Shown piece after piece: positions 59,297 to 64,000 of a DNA stretch of 64,000 bases. The translations under genes and the position numbers were made by a program. The stretch covers positions 1,116,001-1,180,000 of the forward strand of contig NZ_JAIZEO010000001.1 in NCBI RefSeq assembly GCF_024189315.1. The letters are read 5' to 3'. The notes under the pieces are model-generated. The model was not told the origin of the DNA. It worked only from the letters and a program-made list of their open reading frames with translations, and searched no databases. The DNA is from Halobacillus sp. A5. Its GTDB lineage: Bacteria; Bacillota; Bacilli; Bacillales; Halobacillaceae. Positions within the stretch are counted from its first letter, which is position 1. The number at the start of each line of letters is the position of its first letter.

Positions 59297-60535
59297 TTGT
59301 GTAAACCGTTATGGAAGAATAAAAATATCCGATTTTATGTACTAGCCGGGTGTATCTCCCGGTTAGGAGATGCCCTTACTGGTATGGCATTTTTGTTCCT
59401 GGCTTACGATTTAACCGGTTCAAATCTGCTTACGACAGTCATGGCTGCAGCCGAAACAGTCCCTTATTTATTGTTTGGATTAATAGGAGGAGTCACAGCT
59501 GATTGGATGCAAAAAAAGAAATGGCTGATTCAGCTGGATATCATCCGTGTGCCAATTGTTCTCTCGGTCGTAGTATTATCCTCAATCGGGTGGCTCACTT
59601 TTACTTACTTGCTTACTGCAAGCTTCTTACTGCAGAGCATAGGCTGCTTTTTCAATCCTGCTCACCGTTCAGTCCTGCCTCTGATTACGGATGAGAATGA
59701 GCGAATAAGTGTGAACAGCCTGTACGATTCCTTAACCAGAGGGATTACCATCCTGAGTCCGGTAGTTTCTATCTGGCTCCTGAATACGTATGGGGCGGTT
59801 CATTTTTTTACAGTGGATGCTTTAACCTATGTGACCAGCGCATTATTTCTTTACCAAGTTACTATCAAAGAAAAAGAGCATGCCGTCCAAAAATCTCTAA
59901 CAGGAATGGTTGAGGCGATAAAGGAATTCGCCGACTGGACCAGGACTCAGCCCGTTATCCGCCGTTTGTTTCTGTTCACGTTTATCACTGTGTTTTTTAA
60001 TACGTGGGTCTGGGAAGTTGGACTCCTGCTTGCATTAGCTGAGATGAGCGGAAGAAGCGAGGAGCTGTATAGTATGCTTCAAGGTGTCTTTGGAGGTGTC
60101 GTTATCCTGACAAACACTGTTCTCCCTTTGTTCTTTAAGAAGCTTACCTTCAGCCACTACTTGATCGGTGCACTTATATGGGGAACAGGAATATTTTACT
60201 ACGGAATATTTTTTAATGTCCCTCATTTTTTTATCGGCTGTGCGATTGTCGGAATCGGACTGCCGTTAGCCGGGCTGACCCGGATCTATATTCTGCAGAG
60301 TCTTATACCTGAGGAAAAAATGGGTCGGGCATTCAGCCTCAATGCTGTCCTGCTTTATTTAGCCAATACGATTTCTTTAGCGGTTTATGGTACGCTTGCT
60401 TCCTTCCTGTCTATTCAGTATTTAATGATTGGAAGCGGCAGTGTGATGGTACTTGTTAGTATGATCAGCCTGCTAATTTATACCGTAGATACGGCGAAAT
60501 TCGGTCGGCGTTTTTTGATAAATTTTTTTAAATAA
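59297..60535 (+). CDS. MFS exporter (MFS_3 type)
   Basis: This is a 412-residue transporter with 12 membrane helices. The N-terminus YVLAGCISRLGDALTGMAFLFLAYDLTG and GGVTADWMQKKKWLIQLDIIR are typical of MFS_3 efflux proteins such as macrolide or siderophore exporters. It starts with TTG at 59297 behind GAGAGGTG. The last 63 bp overlap the convergent AraC gene. The substrate is unknown. Confidence 0.78.
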   Translation: MCKPLWKNKNIRFYVLAGCISRLGDALTGMAFLFLAYDLTGSNLLTTVMAAAETVPYLLFGLIGGVTADWMQKKKWLIQLDIIRVPIVLSVVVLSSIGWLTFTYLLTASFLLQSIGCFFNPAHRSVLPLITDENERISVNSLYDSLTRGITILSPVVSIWLLNTYGAVHFFTVDALTYVTSALFLYQVTIKEKEHAVQKSLTGMVEAIKEFADWTRTQPVIRRLFLFTFITVFFNTWVWEVGLLLALAEMSGRSEELYSMLQGVFGGVVILTNTVLPLFFKKLTFSHYLIGALIWGTGIFYYGIFFNVPHFFIGCAIVGIGLPLAGLTRIYILQSLIPEEKMGRAFSLNAVLLYLANTISLAVYGTLASFLSIQYLMIGSGSVMVLVSMISLLIYTVDTAKFGRRFLINFFK

Positions 60536-61279
60536 CAGATTGTATGACGCAGCACTTGTAAATCCGCAGTCAAGGGCAATAGACAGAACCGGCCGTTTTG
60601 TATGCAGGAGGGCGTGCTGGCTGCGAAATAACCGATACAGCTGCAGCCACGAATAAGGAGAGATCCCCGTCTCTTCTTTAAAAAGGTGGGCAAACTGAAA
60701 TTTACCGACTCCTGCAGCTTCCGCCATTTGTGCAAGAGTCCATTCTTCTGTGTAGCTCTGCTTCAGTGCATCCATTACCCTTGTCGCCGGGCCCCCGTTA
60801 TGAAAGGAAGGAAACGAGGTCGTGTGTGACCCCGTACCATATTGCACCATCAGTATTGCCAGCTGAGCTATACAGTGGTCAAGAAACTGGACAGTGATCA
60901 GCTGATCTGACCTTTGTTCGAGAAAATATTCCCTTACAAATGTGATCCACTGTTGAAGCTGAGGATGACGGTAAGCAACCTTAGAAAATTCAGGGGCATG
61001 CCCATGGATGCCCAGTTGTTCCGCTGCTTCCTTAACTAAAGAGGGCTTCACTTCTATAAGAAGCTTTTCCACGGAAGCGTAAACCTGTTTATGTTCATCT
61101 GCCGGGTTAAATATGAAAAAAGAACCCTGGCCGATGGCAACATCTCCGAAGGGTGTCTGATAGATTCCTGTTCCAAAAGGGGAGAAAATCAGCTTATAGC
61201 AGTCATCACTGCGCCAGTTTCGTTCTCCTAATTGATCACCTCTCATAAGCAGTAATCCTTGTTCATGTTCAACGATCAT
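60473..61279 (-). CDS. AraC-family transcriptional regulator
   Basis: This is a 268-residue protein with an N-terminal cupin-like sensor (about 1-140: TPFGDVAIGQGSFFIFNPADEHK) and two C-terminal HTH motifs (EEWTLAQMAEAAGVGKFQFAHLF and VLSIALDCGFTSAASYNLLFKKI), ending EFRRIYG. GGAGAG precedes the ATG. It lies 11 bp after a small hypothetical gene. Its end overlaps the exporter gene, which it might control. Confidence 0.82.
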   Translation of the reverse strand: MIVEHEQGLLLMRGDQLGERNWRSDDCYKLIFSPFGTGIYQTPFGDVAIGQGSFFIFNPADEHKQVYASVEKLLIEVKPSLVKEAAEQLGIHGHAPEFSKVAYRHPQLQQWITFVREYFLEQRSDQLITVQFLDHCIAQLAILMVQYGTGSHTTSFPSFHNGGPATRVMDALKQSYTEEWTLAQMAEAAGVGKFQFAHLFKEETGISPYSWLQLYRLFRSQHALLHTKRPVLSIALDCGFTSAASYNLLFKKIYQKTPTEFRRIYGIN

Positions 61280-61290
61280 TTCGTTCTCTC

Positions 61291-61656
61291 CTATCCACTG
61301 CTTCTTTTATCTTTATCTTTAAACTGAGCCGCATGCTGTCTCGCAAATTGAACAATCCCAGCATACGTTTTCGAGTCAAAATCCTTCTTAGCTAAACTAT
61401 GAACTCTGACCTTACCTTCATCAATTATCTTAATTCTTTCCCCTCCACGCACATATAAAGTAACATACAAAAAAGGATCATCCAGATCATATTCAACCTT
61501 TAACTCTTTAGGAAAATCAGCCGTAATCAGCACCCTGTCTTCCACCTGCTTTAATGAAAGCTGACTGTAGAATTGAAGATTTTTCACACCTTTAATATAC
61601 AAAGGAAATCCCTCCTGTTCAGTATATCGATGATAACGATTTGTGAAATGAATCAC
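61291..61656 (-). CDS. Hypothetical protein
   Basis: This is a 121-residue basic, beta-rich protein (GTG start, MIHFTNRYHRYTEQEGFPLY...). The pattern LYIKGVKNLQFYSQLSLK ... VLITADFPKELKVEYDLDD suggests a beta-sandwich. No family is recognised. The ribosome-binding site is weak. It may be cotranscribed with the araC gene 11 bp downstream. Confidence 0.5.
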   Translation of the reverse strand: MIHFTNRYHRYTEQEGFPLYIKGVKNLQFYSQLSLKQVEDRVLITADFPKELKVEYDLDDPFLYVTLYVRGGERIKIIDEGKVRVHSLAKKDFDSKTYAGIVQFARQHAAQFKDKDKRSSG

Positions 61657-61949
61657 TTTCTCATCGTACTCATTCCCGTTTAAGAGTATTCCTTAACCAT
61701 GTTAAAAGATAGTGAAACTTTGTTAAAATAATCTAAATATTAAGTTCATCGTACCATTTTTGTCCATTTTCATTCTATCATCCTGTTATGTATTCTATCA
61801 TTATTTCTTAATGAATGGTCTGGTACAATCATTTAGATAATCGCTATCCATAATGGGTAACCTCACAACTCCTATGTAAAAAAAGACCGGCTGGCTTCAA
61901 TGGTCTTTAGTCCAGTGAGGTGGTCTATTCATTCTTTAACTATCTGATT

Positions 61950-62159
61950 TTACAGCCCAACTCGGAATTTATAAGACCTTGAAAAAAGCCGGTAATTGTC
62001 AAAAGCTCCTATCAGCTGATTTACATGCATTTGCAGACCTTCTGCTTTCTGTTCAGCTTCAAGTCCACCTTCAGCTGCCGTATCAAGGAACTCCGAGAAG
62101 TCGGCACGATAGTTTATAGTAACCTTAGTATATACCAGTTCATATACAGCCTGCGTAAA
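61950..62159 (-). pseudogene. Possible truncated gene fragment
   Basis: The spacer 61657-62244 has a 69-codon open run on the minus strand (FTQAVYELVYTKVTINYRAD ... KFRVGL) with protein-like composition but no start codon before codon 44 and a stop directly upstream. It may be the C-terminal end of a lost gene. A hairpin at about 61883-61911 (AAAGACC/GGTCTTT) follows it. The rest of the spacer is AT-rich and featureless. Confidence 0.3.
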
Positions 62160-62195
62160 TTAAGTTCATTTGTATGTGTCTTTTAAAAAAAGAAA

Positions 62196-62228
62196 AGGTT
62201 CAGGGCTTCAAAATCAGCCCTGAACTAC
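62196..62228 (-). terminator. Terminator after the flavin reductase-like gene
   Basis: GTTCAGGGCT (62198-62207) pairs with AGCCCTGAAC (62216-62225). On the minus strand it leads into a T-rich run. Confidence 0.8.
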
Positions 62229-62244
62229 ATTGCATAGGAAGTGC

Positions 62245-62856
62245 TTATTTTTTTTCTTGGTCAGGCAGCGAGTAGATGTGTTCTATTTCGCTGAATTTAT
62301 TAGCAAGACGCGCGAGCGGGCGCAGTTGTTCTAAATCCACCTTGTACTCTGCTTTATAAACTTGTTCCTGAATGTGGAACATCACCATTTCTCCGATCAC
62401 TAAATGATCCGTTCCAAGCTTTATAATTTGATTTAATTTACATTCCATTTGAATCGGTGCTTCTTTAATACGCATCGGTTTGACAAGCTCGCCTGGAATA
62501 GGAGTAAGTCCGGCCGCTTCAAATTCGTCAACCTCGCTCGAATAATTTTCTGAAGTCTTTTGCACTTCATTTCCTAAGGAGGCGGAGGATATATTGATTA
62601 CAAATTCTCCGGTGGCTCTTATATTTTCCAAAGTATCCTTCACAGTTCCGCTTCTCTCGCCCACCCCTGGTCCGATAGAAATACAGAGCATGGGCGGCTT
62701 TCTTGAGGCAACTGTGAAAAAGCTATAGGGAGCCAGATTTAGAATACCTTCTTTAGAAATAGAAGAAACCCAGGCGATAGGTCTTGGTACGACAGAGCCG
62801 GAGAGAAGCTTATACACTTGGTCTGTCTGCAGCTCCAAAGGATCAAATTTCATCAT
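62245..62856 (-). CDS. Flavin reductase-like FMN-binding protein
   Basis: This is a 203-residue protein with the flavin reductase-like split-barrel fold: LLSGSVVPRPIAWVSSISKEG, LNLAPYSFFTVASRKPPMLCISIG, and TVKDTLENIRATGEFVINI. Members bind FMN and may reduce flavin or act as oxidoreductases. It is longer than HpaC and of another subgroup. The ATG at 62856 stands 7 bases after AGGAG. It lies 16 bp after an MFS transporter, so the two are probably cotranscribed. Confidence 0.78.
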   Translation of the reverse strand: MMKFDPLELQTDQVYKLLSGSVVPRPIAWVSSISKEGILNLAPYSFFTVASRKPPMLCISIGPGVGERSGTVKDTLENIRATGEFVINISSASLGNEVQKTSENYSSEVDEFEAAGLTPIPGELVKPMRIKEAPIQMECKLNQIIKLGTDHLVIGEMVMFHIQEQVYKAEYKVDLEQLRPLARLANKFSEIEHIYSLPDQEKK

Positions 62857-62871
62857 TTCCAAACTCCTCCA

Positions 62872-64000
62872 TTAAGTAGAACGAGCATACTGCTGTTCTT
62901 TCTTCATTTTAAATAACTGACCTAATAAAAGCATGACGAAGACCATAATGCCGGATATCATTAACCAGCCAAACATATAGCCTGCCGTTTGATCTACAAT
63001 TAAACCGAATAAGGGCGGAAGCAGAATGACCCCTAATGATCCCAATGTAATACTGAATCCACTGGACAGTCCGGCCTGTTCTTTAGGAACAAGCTCAGAT
63101 GCTAAGTTCATCCAGATTCCATTGAATCCAGAAACTGAAAAACCAAACACAAAGAACAACGGGACCAGCCATTGAAACGGTGTACCTGCTGGAAGAAAAG
63201 CAACGACAATGCTGGCAGTAAGAGTGATAATTACGATAATGGTCATCACGGTGAGCCGCTGACCGCCAAATAGACGGTCACTAATCACTCCCCAGCCGAT
63301 ACGTCCAACAGATCCGCCTACCTCCGAGATGACAAGTAAAATACCAGCCAGTACCAGGCTGATGCCTATCTGTTCATATGTAAATAAGACAAGATACGTA
63401 TTAAGGCACATTTGAGATCCGTTAATCCCCATCGCGCTAAAGCTGATCAGGAGCAATGGTTTATTTTTCGCCATTGCTGCTATAGATGACCATGTAGAGG
63501 AGGTTGAGCTCGTATCCTTTGTTTTCTTCGCTTCAACTAGTGGATCTCTGTATAGAAAATATGCCAAAAACCCGGCGGCAATTAATCCAATACTTGCGAT
63601 AAGGACAACAATCCTCCACCCATAATCTTCAGCAAGAGGCAGTAATAAAATGGCGGAAAGCGCAGATCCAAACGTAATTCCCATCTGCTTTATGCCCATA
63701 GCCGTACCCCGCTGGCGTTGGGAATGCCAATACACAATCCCCCGATTCGTTGTCGGATGCATCCCTCCATAGCCGATGCCCCCTATAACTATAAGAAGCA
63801 ATACGAGCCAAAAAGCCTCGAGGAACGTCATGATGATAAAACTTGTGCCAAGGCAGGTCGAAAGCATAAGCAGCAAAGGTCTTGACCCAACACGGTCAGC
63901 CAAAAAACCTGTAGGAATCGAAGCAAGCGCCTGCCCTAAAAATAGAGCAGACGGCAGCAGTCCGACTTGTGCTTTCGTTAAATAAAGATCTTCTTCAATA
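62872..64000 (-). CDS. MFS transporter, 5-prime end outside the window
   Basis: About 376 codons are inside the window, and the frame stays open to the edge (IEEDLYLTKAQVGLLPSALF...). It shows the MFS loop motif in GFLADRVGSRPLLL and about 11 further helices, ending LLLGQLFKMKKEQQYARST. The shorter TTG at 63903 is not a real start because homologous sequence continues upstream. The type suggests import of small organic anions; the substrate is unknown. Confidence 0.78.
   Translation of the reverse strand, partial: IEEDLYLTKAQVGLLPSALFLGQALASIPTGFLADRVGSRPLLLMLSTCLGTSFIIMTFLEAFWLVLLLIVIGGIGYGGMHPTTNRGIVYWHSQRQRGTAMGIKQMGITFGSALSAILLLPLAEDYGWRIVVLIASIGLIAAGFLAYFLYRDPLVEAKKTKDTSSTSSTWSSIAAMAKNKPLLLISFSAMGINGSQMCLNTYLVLFTYEQIGISLVLAGILLVISEVGGSVGRIGWGVISDRLFGGQRLTVMTIIVIITLTASIVVAFLPAGTPFQWLVPLFFVFGFSVSGFNGIWMNLASELVPKEQAGLSSGFSITLGSLGVILLPPLFGLIVDQTAGYMFGWLMISGIMVFVMLLLGQLFKMKKEQQYARST

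Noticed and set aside
1..64000. tRNA, rRNA, CRISPR arrays, prophage genes and defence systems
   Set aside because: I looked for cloverleaf ends, conserved rRNA segments, regular spaced repeats and typical proteins and found none.

Overview
The window is chromosomal DNA of a halophilic or halotolerant, endospore-forming member of the Bacillaceae (Halobacillus/Virgibacillus-like). The evidence is an ectoine hydroxylase whose iron ligands fall at H146, D148 and H248, two monovalent cation/proton antiporters, sporulation-type genes (a YjcZ-like peptide and a CwlC-like amidase behind a sigma-K-like promoter), strong AGGAGG ribosome-binding sites, frequent GTG/TTG starts, moderate GC, and acidic secreted proteins. 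I saw no rRNA, tRNA or CRISPR array.

Layout. 1-4.1 kb: an oxidative catabolic operon (amidohydrolase, Rieske protein, a ferredoxin-NADP reductase broken by an internal deletion, aldehyde dehydrogenase), preceded by a 10-bp-periodic ACTGA array. 4.1-18.8 kb: mostly minus-strand single genes, including acetyltransferases, SRPBCC and VOC proteins, the EAL protein YkuI, an RNase H-like protein, MerR and MarR regulators, a pirin, an FAD enzyme, a PAS-STAS stressosome-like protein, an M50-like protein without its zinc motif, and a duplicated MpsC/DUF2294 protein. 18.9-21.6 kb: a secreted EEP-family hydrolase with a secreted GH3 N-acetylglucosaminidase, behind a HutC/GntR-type palindrome. 21.6-27.8 kb: small membrane proteins and lipoproteins, a nonsense-interrupted SnoaL-like gene, a DHA2 drug exporter, an SDR and a Nudix hydrolase. 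27.8-28.4 kb: a 565-bp deletion derivative of an IS1182-like element. 28.4-36.9 kb: ectD, a subtilisin with a hairpin over its Shine-Dalgarno sequence, small proteins and the two antiporters.

37.0-54.1 kb is the most coherent region: a homoprotocatechuate (4-hydroxyphenylacetate) meta-cleavage set. One arm is hpaE-hpaB-hpaD-hpaC-(DapA-like aldolase)-SDR. The other is hpaG1-hpaG2-hpaF. A LysR regulator is divergent from hpaE, and a common sequence motif lies upstream of both arms. Just upstream on the same strand lies a tightly coupled set: a HisC-like aminotransferase, E1-alpha, E1-beta and E2 of a 2-oxoacid dehydrogenase, an NhaC-family transporter, and then an esterase. My reading, as inference, is one island that imports tyrosine, transaminates it, oxidatively decarboxylates the 2-oxo acid to an aryl-acetyl-CoA, releases 4-hydroxyphenylacetate and opens its ring. 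No HpaH-type hydratase and no HpaI-type aldolase are present; the DapA-like protein may fill one of those roles.

54.1-64 kb: a YjcZ-like peptide, a bifunctional sporulation cell-wall hydrolase (amidase, SPOR, glucosaminidase), an HTH protein, a possible spore coat protein, an MFS exporter whose end overlaps a convergent AraC gene, a flavin reductase-like protein, and an MFS transporter that runs off the right edge.
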